In this document: positions 43,548 through 53,500 of the stretch, piece after piece | Layout of the letters: the number at the start of each line of letters is the position of its first letter | How positions within the stretch are numbered: position 1 is the stretch's first letter | DNA from: JACCXG01 sp963785755 | GTDB lineage: Bacteria > Acidobacteriota > Vicinamibacteria > Vicinamibacterales > 2-12-FULL-66-21 | Length of the DNA: 64,000 bases | Direction of reading: 5' to 3' | Assembly (NCBI GenBank): GCA_963785755.1 | Contig: CAWAXG010000071.1 | Coordinates: forward strand, 585,650-649,649 | Translations under genes and position numbers: made by a program | The notes under the pieces: generated by a model | Database searches by the model: none | What the model saw: only the letters and a program-made list of their open reading frames with translations | What the model was told of the DNA's origin: nothing

Positions 43548-44498
43548 CTAGAAGAACGGAAACAACTTCCGAATCAACGCCTCGTCCGGGCGCGCGCCGT
43601 ATTCGCAGATCTCGAAGGCCTCGGCGTGGCGGATGGTCTTGGCCTTTTCGGGTCCATACCACTTCGCGAGCGCTTCGCGGACGGCGGCATTCGGTTGGCC
43701 GGCGCGGGTTTCGCGCAGCCAGCTCTTTCGTTCCTTGGGATCCTTCGGCACTTTGTCGAGCGTGCCCGCCACCCACGGCAGCCACTCGTAGAACTGCGAG
43801 ACGTGCGCGTCGAGCATGTCGACTTTCTTCTCGATCACGTCGTCGATCGAGACGGCGATGTCCGGGCGGAACGGGTTCGGGCGCTGAAAGCCGTCCTGGA
43901 AGTACATGAACACCGGGTTCTTGCGCAGCGCCGGCGTGTCGGGCGTGACGTTGGGAACGACGACCATGTAGGCGGCGTCCTGCACGAGCACGCCGGTATA
44001 GCGATGGTCGGGGTGATAGTCGTTGGGCCGCGGCGCCAGCACGAGGTCGGCGTTCCACAGGCGGATCTGCCGGATGATGTCCTCGCGCGGCTTCAGTCCC
44101 GGCAGCAGCTCACCGTCATGATTGTCGAGGGTGATGTAGTCGACGCCGATGCGCTTGCCGGCTTCTCTGGCCTCGGCGCGGCGCCGCGCCGCGAGCGCGC
44201 CGCCGCCCTCGGTTTGATGCCCGGCGTCGCCGTTGGTCACCGAGACGAATCGCACCCGATGGCCGAGCGCCGCGTATTTCGCGGCCACGCCTCCCGCCCG
44301 CTGATCGCAGTCGTCCGGGTGCGCGCCGAATGCGATGATATTGAGCTTGCCGTCCGTGCTCGGCTCGAGCGTCCGCTGCGGCGACGGTGTCTGACCGTCG
44401 GCGATCGCGACGCGGGCGGCCGGCGCATGGACGGCAACCGAGGTGAGAATCGTGAGCGCAACCAGTCTCGTCAGGCGCTTCATGCTCATGCTCTTCAT
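43548..44498 (-). CDS. PIG-L-family deacetylase, exported
   Basis: A 316-residue protein: signal peptide followed by the LmbE/PIG-L metal motif AFGAHPDDCDQRAGG and the second histidine motif YHPDHRYTG. The family deacetylates N-acetylglucosamine-containing substrates (including in mycothiol/bacillithiol synthesis), but the signal peptide here points to an extracytoplasmic glycan substrate. The ATG at 44498 gives a normal signal; a second start MSMKR lies three codons on. Confidence 0.88.
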   Translation of the reverse strand: MKSMSMKRLTRLVALTILTSVAVHAPAARVAIADGQTPSPQRTLEPSTDGKLNIIAFGAHPDDCDQRAGGVAAKYAALGHRVRFVSVTNGDAGHQTEGGGALAARRRAEAREAGKRIGVDYITLDNHDGELLPGLKPREDIIRQIRLWNADLVLAPRPNDYHPDHRYTGVLVQDAAYMVVVPNVTPDTPALRKNPVFMYFQDGFQRPNPFRPDIAVSIDDVIEKKVDMLDAHVSQFYEWLPWVAGTLDKVPKDPKERKSWLRETRAGQPNAAVREALAKWYGPEKAKTIRHAEAFEICEYGARPDEALIRKLFPFF

Positions 44499-44587
44499 GA
44501 CTTTCCATGGAACCTCGCTCTGGCGCGTGAAGTGCGCGCCGACATCGTAATCCAAAGCCATGGCTGATTGAATCGAGCGCGGAACCA

Positions 44588-44650
44588 GCACAACGGAAAG
44601 GCGCACCGCATTCCGTTGTACTTCCGTTGTCCTTGTTCCTTGATACTTGC
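44588..44650. repeat. Word-repeat tract (ACAACGGAA/CAAGTA family), second copy
   Basis: The left arm CACAACGGAAAGG faces TTCCGTTGTACTTCCGTTGT and CCTTGTTCCTTGATACTTGC. The latter is the complement of the words in 15507-15578 (GCAAGTATCAAGGAACAAGG). It ends three bases before the ATG of the glycosyltransferase, leaving no room for an ordinary ribosome binding site. Confidence 0.75.
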
Positions 44651-44653
44651 AAA

Positions 44654-45863
44654 ATGCCCAAGGCGCTGTTTTTCTCCCTGCCGCTGGCAGGGCACACGAA
44701 TCCCTCGCTGCCCCTCGTCCGTGAGCTGGTCGCGCGCGGCACGCGGATCGTGGTACTTCTCGACCGGCGGCTTTGCGCAACGAATCGAGGCGACGGGCGC
44801 CGACTACCGCCCGTACCGCAACCCCTTCCTGAACGATCTTCGACAGGTGCCCGAGCGGACCGACGAGCTCTCATGGCTCCTGACGGAGGCGACGGCCGAC
44901 ATCCTCGATCGCGAGCTTGCCTCGCTGCGGTCGGAGCGCCCCGACTACTTGATCACCGACTCGGTCGCGCCGTGGGGGCAATGGATCGGACAGCTCCTCG
45001 GGGTGCCGGTCGTGACCTCGACCACCACGTTCGCCATCAACCGGCACGTTCTGGCGTACGCCGTCTCACAGGGAATCCGGCCCAGGGGCAGCCGGGCGGC
45101 GTGGTCGAAGCTGCGTCACATCGTGAAAGCGCTCGGCCTGTCCCGGCGATTGCGACGACGCTACGGCGTTCCCGGCACGCCGTTCATGGGGATGGTCTTC
45201 GGCCAGTCGGGCCTGAACGTCGTCTATACGTCCCGTTCGTTCCAGCCCCGCGCCGACACCTTCGACGACCGCTTCCTCTTTGTCGGGCCGTCGATTGCTG
45301 CTCGCGTCGAGAGCGCTGATTTCCGGTGGGATGAGCTCACGCATCCCGTCCTCGTCTACGTGTCGCTCGGAACGTTGTTCAATACCGACGCCGCGTTCTT
45401 CCGGCGCTGCCTCGAAGCGCTTGCCCCGGTCGACTGCCAGGTGGTCGTGTCGCTGGGGCAGCAGGTCCAGGTTGCCGACCTGGGACCTGTTCCACCGAAC
45501 GTGATCGTGAAACGTGAAGTCCCTCAACTCGACGTGCTCCGCCGGACGACGGTGTTCGTCACCCACGCCGGCATGAACAGCGTCAACGAGAGCCTCTACT
45601 TCGACGTCCCGATGGTCGCGGTGCCGCAGATGTCCGAACAGACCATCGTCGCGCGCCGGGTCGAAGAGCTCGGCGCCGGTCTCCACGTGGGGAAGGAAGA
45701 GGCGAGCGTGACGGCCATTCGAAGCGCGGTCGAGCGGGTCCTGGCCGAGAACCGTTTTCGAGAGAAGGCCGGCGTGCTGGGGGAGTCACTGCGGAACGCG
45801 GGCGGCGTCGCGCGAGCCGCGGACGCGATCTCGAGGTTCACCGCCGGGATCACATCTTCATGA
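44654..45863 (+). pseudogene. MGT/UGT-type glycosyltransferase, frameshifted
   Basis: The start MPKALFFSLPLAGHTNPSLP and ELVARGTRIV are in one frame. After an extra G at about 44752-44753 the next frame continues YFSTGGFAQRIEATGADYRP to the end. The rest is a complete GT1 macrolide-glycosyltransferase-like enzyme with VYVSLGTLFNTDA, PQLDVLRRTTVFVTHAGMNS and DVPMVAVPQMSEQ (the sugar-donor motif). Acceptor unknown. Its last 6 bases overlap the convergent TPR gene. Confidence 0.85.
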
Positions 45864-46598
45864 CGCGGCTTGCGCGGGCAGCTTCTTGATCAGGGCCGCG
45901 GCCTTGCGGAACCACGGCCGCTCGCGGCGGCGCATGTATGCCGGCATGGTCGGCTTCTTCGCGAGCACGCGCTGCGCCCACTCACGCGCCTCCGCTGGAC
46001 GGCCCGTCGCCGCGAGGAACGCCGCGTAGTTGTACTGCGTCTCCGAGAGCGTCGAGACCTGTGTGACGTCGGCGAACCTCGCAGCTGCCTCGTCTGTCCG
46101 GCCCAGCTGACCGAGGATGTGCGCCAGCAGGCCGGGGGCGCGGTGGTAGTCGAACTTGGGATCCATCTTCAGCACTTCGGTCAGATCGTCGGCGGCGGCC
46201 TGCGTGTCGCCGAGCGCGAGTTCACTCAGTGCGCGGCTGTAGTACGGGTGGGGTTGAGTCGTCCGTGGCGAGATGACGCGATCGAAGCATTCCCGCGCCT
46301 TCGCGTACTTCTGGTCGTCGAGATAGAGGTCGCCGAGCTCCTCGTAGTTGCCAATCGAGGGATTGTCGAGGATCGCTGCTTCCAGGTATTTGATGCGCTT
46401 CCGGCGCGGGAACACCTGCACCGCGCCGCGCAGCAGGCCCATATCTGGAATGACTTCTGCGACGATGTAGACGGCGGCGCCAAGGCCGCCGCCGATGATG
46501 ATGACCCACAGCCAGAACCCGTCCGGCCGGCGGCGGGCGAAGTGCAGAAGCGCGAGAGCCTGCAGGATGATGCCGTACGGATAAAACAGGCCAAACAT
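45858..46598 (-). CDS. TPR-repeat membrane protein
   Basis: A 246-residue protein: two N-terminal membrane segments (GIILQALALLHFA and GFWLWVIIIGGGLGAAVYIV) followed by TPR-like helices, e.g. GNYEELGDLYLDDQKYAKAR, YYSRALSELALGDTQAAADD, and YNYAAFLAATGRPAEAREW. It resembles the tetratricopeptide PDZ-less membrane scaffolds often called YfgC/YwqJ-like, but I cannot name the function. Confidence 0.78.
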   Translation of the reverse strand: MFGLFYPYGIILQALALLHFARRRPDGFWLWVIIIGGGLGAAVYIVAEVIPDMGLLRGAVQVFPRRKRIKYLEAAILDNPSIGNYEELGDLYLDDQKYAKARECFDRVISPRTTQPHPYYSRALSELALGDTQAAADDLTEVLKMDPKFDYHRAPGLLAHILGQLGRTDEAAARFADVTQVSTLSETQYNYAAFLAATGRPAEAREWAQRVLAKKPTMPAYMRRRERPWFRKAAALIKKLPAQAAS

Positions 46599-46690
46599 GA
46601 GCGGGGAAACTATACCTGACGAGCGTCGCGAAACACCTCGCAGCAGTTACATCCCGACGGGGTCATGGCGCACGAGCCGTTTGTCACCCC

Positions 46691-46835
46691 GTTAGAGGCC
46701 TTGACCCGCTCGATTCTGAGCATTTGAGTCAAGTTTCGGGTCAAGGCCGTCCGCGCGTCAGCGCGGCGTAATCAAAGCAATGCAACCTAGCGAGGCGGAG
46801 CCTCGACGGTCTGAGGCGGAGCCTCGCGACAGTGC
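46691..46835. repeat. Composite REP-like element, copy B (with adjoining GAGGCTCCGCCTC module)
   Basis: 46691-46774 is the reverse complement of copy A (GTTAGAGGCCTTGACCCGC ... GGTCAAGGCCGTCCGCGC, GCGCGGCGTAATCAA). 46788-46835 adds a second palindromic module, AGCGAGGCGGAGCCTCG and GAGGCGGAGCCTCGCGAC. Read on the minus strand, the order module-then-REP is the same as in copy C (58281-58395). A TATAAT lies at 46856-46861, just beyond the element. Confidence 0.88.
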
Positions 46836-46900
46836 CCGCCCTGCCAGCCCGACTGTATAATCCACGCCTCTGGGCCACGGGTGTGGATTACCAAGCTTGG

Positions 46901-47052
46901 CGGCGTGGGCATGGGATCTGGCGCCGGATGGCAGGCGTGTGGCGGTGCTGACGCCGGTGGAATCCGCGCCGCCGCGGGAGCACTCGGTCGTGATCCTGTT
47001 CAACTTCGTCGACGAGGTGCGGCGGCGCCTGTCGCCGCTGACGCCGAAATGA
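46901..47052 (+). pseudogene. C-terminal remnant of a kinase-TolB protein
   Basis: The frame AWDLAPDGRRVAVLTPVESA ... VVILFNFVDEVRRR, ending in a stop at 47050-47052, matches the C-terminal end of acidobacterial Ser/Thr kinase/TolB-like propeller proteins (NWDLAPDGKR ... LLNFFDELRRR). Only about 50 residues remain. It lies between composite repeat B and the intact start of the downstream kinase, pointing to an ancestral tandem duplication cut by the repeat. Confidence 0.65.
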
Positions 47053-47057
47053 TGAAT

Positions 47058-47063
47058 TAATAT
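47058..47063 (+). promoter_or_regulatory. -10-like box for the kinase gene
   Basis: TAATAT (in GAATTAATATTG) ends 12 bases before the ATG at 47076, the spacing of a near-leaderless transcript. Confidence 0.4.
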
Positions 47064-47075
47064 TGCGCCCGGCCG

Positions 47076-49798
47076 ATGACGCTCACTCCAGGCGCACGTC
47101 TTGGTCCGTATCTCATCGAAGCGACCCTCGGCGCCGGGGGCATGGGCGAGGTCTACAAGGCCCGCGATCCCCGCCTCGATCGCGTCGTCGCGATCAAGGT
47201 CATCCGCCCCGATCACACCGGCGATTCTCAGCAACAGCAGCGATTCGATCGCGAGGCCCGTGCGGTCGCGGCGCTGTCGCACCCGAACATCTGCGCGATC
47301 CACGACGTCGGGCAGGACGCCGGCATCCCGTACCTCGTCATGGAGTATCTGGACGGCGAGACTCTCGCCGACCGTCTTGCAACCGGGAGTCGCGTGAGCG
47401 CTGCGCGCGTCGGCAGCGAGGGTGGTGTAGGCGGGTCGGCTAGTGGGACCGCGGCGACGGGACGGCCGTTGCCGATTGGCGAGACGCTCGGCATCGCCGT
47501 GCAGCTCGCGAACGCGCTGGCTGCCGCCCACAACGCCGGCATCGTCCATCGCGATCTGAAGCCGTCCAATATCGTGCTGTTGCGCGGTGGCGTTACGCAG
47601 CAGGGCGCGCCGCAGGTCAAGGTGCTCGATTTCGGACTGGCACGGATGGCCGGCCCCGTCCTGCAGACGCCAGGCGCCCAACTGACGATCTCCGCGCCAC
47701 TGACCGGAGTGGGCGATGCTGGTCGGCACCCTGCCGTACATGTCGCCCGAACAGGTCGAAGGCCGTGATGTCGACGCGCGCTCCGATATCTTCTCGCTCG
47801 GGTCCGTGATCTACGAGATGGCGACAGGACGTCGCGCCTTCGACGCCGGCAGCCAGGCCGGCGTGATCGCAGCGATTCTCGATCGTCAGCCTGATCCAAT
47901 CGCGACGCTGCAACCGATGACTCCCGCGGGGCTCGAGCGGATTGTGCGGACCTGTCTCGCCAAGGCGCCTGGCGATCGCTGGCAGCACGCGAGCGATATC
48001 GCGCGTCAACTTGCCTGGCTCGCGTCGGAGGCGGAGTCTGGCACGCAGGCCGCACCCGTGTCCGGCATGCGTCCGCCGATCCAACAAGGACGATGGGGCA
48101 GGAGGTGGCGGGGATGGCCGTACGTTGTCGCCGGTGCTGCGTGCGCGTTGCTCGCGGCAGACCTGGTCTGGCGTCCGCTCGGCAGGTCCACGTCAGCGTC
48201 TCCCGCGGGCATCACCGCAGTGCATGTCCCGCTCGACCTGCCGGGCATCACGATCGGTAATGTGCTGGTTTCTCCGGACGGCCGGACGCTCGCCATCAGC
48301 GGAGCGCGCGAGGACGGCCGCACGAGCCTTTGGACGCAGCGGCTCGCCGATGGGCGCGCCACGGAGATTCCCAACCTCGACGCTGACGCGCGGCTGTTCG
48401 GCTGGTCTCGCGACGGGACCGAGCTCGCGGTTCGCACGTCGCGCGGGCATCGTCGCCATCCGGCTCGACGGTTCGATCGTCCGGCCGCTCGTCCCCGGGG
48501 TGCAGGAGGCGACCATCAACACTTGGGGGGAGGGCGACGTGCTCTTCGGGAGCGAGCAGGGGATCCGCGCCATCTCGCTCGGGTCTGGCGCGGCTCGCGA
48601 TCTCGTCACAGGCATGGCCTTGAGACCACGGTTCCTGCCCGACGGACGCCGCTTCACGTACACGTCGCGCGCGGAGGGCGCCCAGGGCAATCCCGACGGC
48701 TTGTACGTCTCGAGCGTGGATGCGCCCGCGACTCGCCGGATGATTCTGCCGAAACGATCGTCCGGTGCATATGCGGATGGCTACCTGTTCTTCGTCGAGG
48801 ACGGCACGCTCTTCGGGCAGCCGTTCGACGTGACGCGGGCCGAGCTGTCCGGTTCGCCCGTTCCGGTGCTCGATGGCGTGCGGTACTTCCATCCGAATGG
48901 CGGCGCCACGTTCGACGTGGGTGGAGGCACGATCGTGTACGGCACGCCGCCGCCGGACGACAGTCCGGTGTGGGTCGATCGCCGCGGCGCGGTCACCGGC
49001 AAGCTCGGCGCTGCCGGTCTCTACCAGGAGCCCCGCATCTCACCGGACGGGCGGCGGGTCGTCTACTCGCGATTCGACCGTCGTCGTGGCACCGGCGATC
49101 TCTGGCTGCAGGATCTCGCGCGCCACACCACGCTGCGGCTGACGAACGACGAGTGGTCCGAAGCGAGGATCGAGTGGTCGCGCGACGGGAAGACGATCGC
49201 CTACCGAAGCGACCGCGACGGGCCGCCGGATGTGTTCGTACAGGAGGTCGACGCGGGAACCCCGCCGCGCACGCTGTACGCGACTCCGGGCGTAGACGAC
49301 CCCGTGTCCTGGCTGCCCGGTGATCGATTGCTCGTGCAGACATCGACGCAGTTCCGCGTCATCAAGTCCGACGGAACCATCGACGACACGATCACGGGGA
49401 TTGCGAATATCCGGAATGGAGACGCCACGGCGTCGTCAGACGGCCGGTGGCTGGCGTTGACCGCGCTCGAGAGCGGGAAATCCGAGGTGTTTGTTCAGCC
49501 GTTAGGTCGCCCGGGACCGGTCGTTCGAGTGTCGGCCGACGGAGGCGCGAGACCCGTGTGGTCGGCCGATGGCCGCTCGTTGTATTTCAGGTCGGGGCGG
49601 ACGGTGATGCAGGCAGCCGTTCATGCCAGCGGCCAGGCTTTCGCCAGCGATCCGCCGACGGTCGTCTTCTCCTTCGACCGCGATATCAATGACTTCGATG
49701 TCAGCCCGGACGGCCAGCGGTTCCTCGTCGTGCCGAGCGCGCCACCGGACTTCCGCCCATATCGCCTGCTCGTGAACTGGCGGGCCGCGCTCAAGTAG
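47076..49798 (+). pseudogene. Ser/Thr protein kinase with TolB-like propeller, two frameshifts
   Basis: Kinase part: GAGGMGEVYKARD, VAIKVIRPD, HRDLKPSNIVLL, DFGLARMAG (frame 1). An extra G at 47715 shifts to MLVGTLPYMSPEQVEGRDV, then a membrane segment (YVVAGAACALLAADLVW). An extra G at 48445-48447 shifts again to GIVAIRLDGSIV and about 450 residues of WD40/TolB-like propeller ending FRPYRLLVNWRAALK. Both shifts are +1, so about 905 residues of intact protein are implied. The family is one of the most duplicated in Acidobacteria; ligands unknown. Confidence 0.85.
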
Positions 49799-49834
49799 AC
49801 GGTTCACGTTTTCATCGGACAGCGAGGTGATCGC

Positions 49835-50293
49835 ATGAGCACTTCACCTGAATGGGCATGTCAGTGCTCGGTCGATGCGAATGTGCCCGTCGCAGTGGCC
49901 TGGCAGTTCATGTCGGACGTGCGCAACTGGAGCGATCCTCCCGCGGAATTCACTCTCGACGGGCCGTTCGTCAGTGGAACGCGAGGCGCGACCAGGATGC
50001 CTGACGGCCAGGTCAATCCCTGGACACTTCGTGACGTCGATCCCGGGAAGGCCTACACGATCGAGGGAGGCGGTTTTCTGGAGCGGGCCTTCATGCTGTG
50101 CCACTGGCGATTCGACCCGGTCACGGAACACGAGACCAGACTGACGCAGAGGCTCGAGCTCTGGGGCGAAAATGCCGCGGCCTACGTCGACGATATCCGA
50201 TCGGGATTCGAGCCGAACCTCGAGCCGGGGATGCGGCGACTCGCAGGCTTGATGGAGTCGCGTTTCTGCGCTACTGACACGAACGGTGCGTAG
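49835..50293 (+). CDS. SRPBCC-family protein
   Basis: A 152-residue single-domain START-like protein: CQCSVDANVPVAVAWQFMSD, then RNWSDPPAEFTLDGPFVSGT and HWRFDPVTEHETRLTQRLEL. Typical polyketide cyclase/AHSA1-like fold; ligand unknown. It follows the kinase by 36 bases on the same strand and may be co-transcribed. Confidence 0.8.
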   Translation: MSTSPEWACQCSVDANVPVAVAWQFMSDVRNWSDPPAEFTLDGPFVSGTRGATRMPDGQVNPWTLRDVDPGKAYTIEGGGFLERAFMLCHWRFDPVTEHETRLTQRLELWGENAAAYVDDIRSGFEPNLEPGMRRLAGLMESRFCATDTNGA

Positions 50294-50558
50294 GGCAAGC
50301 ATTCAGTCTAGTCCGCCATCGTCTCACCGCAGGTGTGCGTTTACAGAAAACGAAACTCTAGAACTGGATCAAGTCCTCGAGCAACGTCGGCGAATCGATA
50401 CGTCGCCGGCGTGACGAGACGTTTCTGCAATTCGATTTCGAAATCGACAGTCGCCGTTCATCTCACGGCGCGCGAACACGTGACAGCACGACGATCGCGC
50501 GTGGCTCGCTTCTTGTCTCTTCTGTGGCTCACCACCCTGTTAGCCGGAGACCACAGCT
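50294..50558. other. Gap without a recognisable gene
   Basis: The 265 bases before the giant mosaic protein show no convincing gene; the promoter of that gene is expected here. Confidence 0.5.
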
Positions 50559-53500
50559 GTGTTCAAATCCCCGAGCCGGATCCTCTTCTACACGCTTGCG
50601 CTTGTCATCGCGTTCTCTGCGCCGCTTGCGCACACGCATCGCACACTGCTGGCGCACACCACGCCGCAGCCGTCAGTGGACCGTGACCGCGTGCCAGCGA
50701 CGCGCATCACCAGCGCCTACGTGCGAACACCGCTTCGCTTCGAACCGGGCGAACCCGGGAAGCGTGGAGAGACGGACTTCGTGGCGCGGGGGCTTGGCTA
50801 TGCCGTGTACCTCTCGGGCGGCGACGCGACGGTCGTCTTGAAGCCGGCGGCAGCGCCGCGACCCGAGATCGTCCGTATGCGACTCGTGGGCAGGCAGTCA
50901 GGACTGAAGGTGACCGGCGTCAACGAACTGCCTGGGCGATCCAACCATCTCATCGGCAGGGACTCGCGCCGCTGGCGAACCGGTGTCCGATCGTACGCGA
51001 AGGTCTCGTACGAGGACGTGTATCCGGGCGTGGACCTCGTCTACTACGGCAATCAGCAGCAGCTGGAATACGACTTCATCGTCGCTCCGGGCGCCTCGCC
51101 GTCGCGCATCGCCTTTCAGATCGATGGAACGACGAGCACCGCGATCGACAGCGCTGGGAATCTCGTGCTCACCACGAACGCGGGCACGCTCACGCACCGC
51201 GCGCCGGTCATCTATCAGGAGTCGAGCGGTACACGTCGATCGATCGAGGGGCGCTACGTCGTGCGGCCTGACGGACACGTCGGGTTCCACGTCGGCGAGT
51301 ACGACGAGCGCCTGCCGCTCGTGATCGATCCGATCCTGAACTACTCGACGTATCTCGGCGGAGCGAACCAGGAGCGGGCCCACGCCGTGGCCGTCGATGC
51401 CGCAGGCCACATCGTGGTGGTGGGCGAGACGTACTCGTCCGACTTTCCGACCGTGAACGCCGCTCAGCCTCTCCGGGCCGGCTTCGGCGACGCATTCGTG
51501 GCCAAGCTGACGCCTGCTGGCGATGCGCTCGTCTACGCCACCTACATCGGCGGACTGGATCAGGATTCGGCCTCGGCCGTCCGTGTCGATGCCACCGGTG
51601 CGGCGTACGTGGCCGGCTCCACGTTTTCGTGGGACTTCCCGACCTCGACCCTGCTGCAACCGGACCATCAGGGACAGTCGGACGCGTTCATCGTCAAGCT
51701 CGATCCGGCAGGCGGCCTCGTGTATTCGACCATGCTCGGGGGCCTCCTGGAGGACTATGCCCACAGTCTGGCCATCGAGGACGATGGGCGCGTGCACGTC
51801 GGCGGCTCGACGTACTCGGCCAACTTTCCAATCACGCAGAACGCGTTGCAGTCATCGCTCGGCGGCTACCCGGTTTTCCGCACGACGAACGGCGGCAACA
51901 CCTGGACCGGCCAGCGAAACGGGCTCCGGACGTTCGCTGTTACCTCGTTCGCGTTCGACCCTGCGTCCCCCGACACCCTCTATGCGGGCACACAGTTCGA
52001 AGGGGTGTTCAAGACTACCGATGGCGGCAGCACGTGGGCCGCAACCGGCCAGCTGCCTCCGTTGCCGGTGTACTCGCTTGCCGTGGAGAGCGGCACCGCG
52101 GCGACTGTATACGCGGGGACGCATTTTGGCGTGTTTCGCAGCGTCGACGGCGGCGCCAACTGGACGGCTCTGGGCCTGACCGGCTGGGTCAGCGCGATCG
52201 CCGTCGTGCCCGGAGACCCGGCGACCGTGTACGCGGGTCTCAGTCCGAACAGCTTCCCGTATGGCGTGTTCAAGAGCACGGATGGCGGCGAGACGTGGAC
52301 TGACACGGGACTCACCGAAGGCGTCGTCTCCATGAGCGTCAGCGGGTCCACCGTGTACGCCGGCACGATCAATGGCGTGTTCGCGAGCAGCGCCGGATCG
52401 ACGTGGGTCGCCGCGAACTCGGGTTTGACCATGGAAGCCGTCACGCTCGTCGCCGATCCCACGAATCCGGCCGTCGTGTATGCGGGCAACTTCGACGGTC
52501 TGTTCAGGACCACGAATGGCGGCGCATCCTGGGAGCCGAACCCGCTGCTCCTGGGTGTGCCGATCGCGATGATCGCGGTGGCGCCGTCGGATCCTGCCAC
52601 GCTGTACGTCTCCTCCATGTTTGGCGGATCGGCCGTCACGAACGATGGCGGCGAGTCCTGGCGTGCGACGCACTCCGAGGGCGCCATCGCGACCGCGATG
52701 GCGGTTCATCCGCAGCTCTCGACGACCGCGTATATCGGCGTCCAGATGAACCGCGACGCGTTCATCGCGACGGTCAGCCCGGACGGCTCGAGTCTCGAGG
52801 TACTCCACCTACTTCGGCGGATCGGGCCATGACGAGGCGTCCGACATCGCGCTCGACGTCCACGGCGCGCTGCATTTCGTCGGCACAACGTTTTCGACCG
52901 ATCTGCCGCTGCAGAACCCGCGGCAGCCGGCGTTCAGCGGTCTGCAGGATGCCTACGCCGCGGCAATCGTCGGCGGTGCGCTCGGGTACTCCACCTACCT
53001 GGGCGGAACCGGCTTCGAATCGGCGCCGAAGGTCGCCGTGGACTCGGCGGGGCGGGCGCACATCACTGGCGTCACGTGGTCGTCCAACTATCCGACGGCG
53101 AATGCTCATCAGCCGCAGCCTGGCGGGCTTCCCGATGTCTTTGTTTCCGTCCTCACCCCGACTGGCGACGATTTCGTCTACTCGACCTATCTCGGCGGCA
53201 ACTCGCTCGAAACTGATTCGGGACAATCGCTCGGACCGGACGTGGCCGTGACCCCCGCCGGCGAGGCCTATGTGACGGGCACGACAATGTCGCGCAATTT
53301 CCCGACGACGCCCGATGCCTTCCAGCGCGTGCACGCAGGCGGCCAGAACGACGCGTTCGTGGCGAGGTTCAGCGCGACCGGGGCATTGCAGTACTCGACG
53401 TTCCTCGGCGGGGCGGGAGACGATCACGCCCGCAGCATCGCGCTCGATCCGCAGGGCGCTCCGGTCGTCACCGGGTATACGACGTCCACGAACTTGCCGA

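Noticed and set aside
46856..46861. TATAAT as promoter of the kinase gene
   Set aside because: It lies over 210 bases upstream of the kinase start, next to the repeat element; the closer TAATAT at 47058 is preferred.
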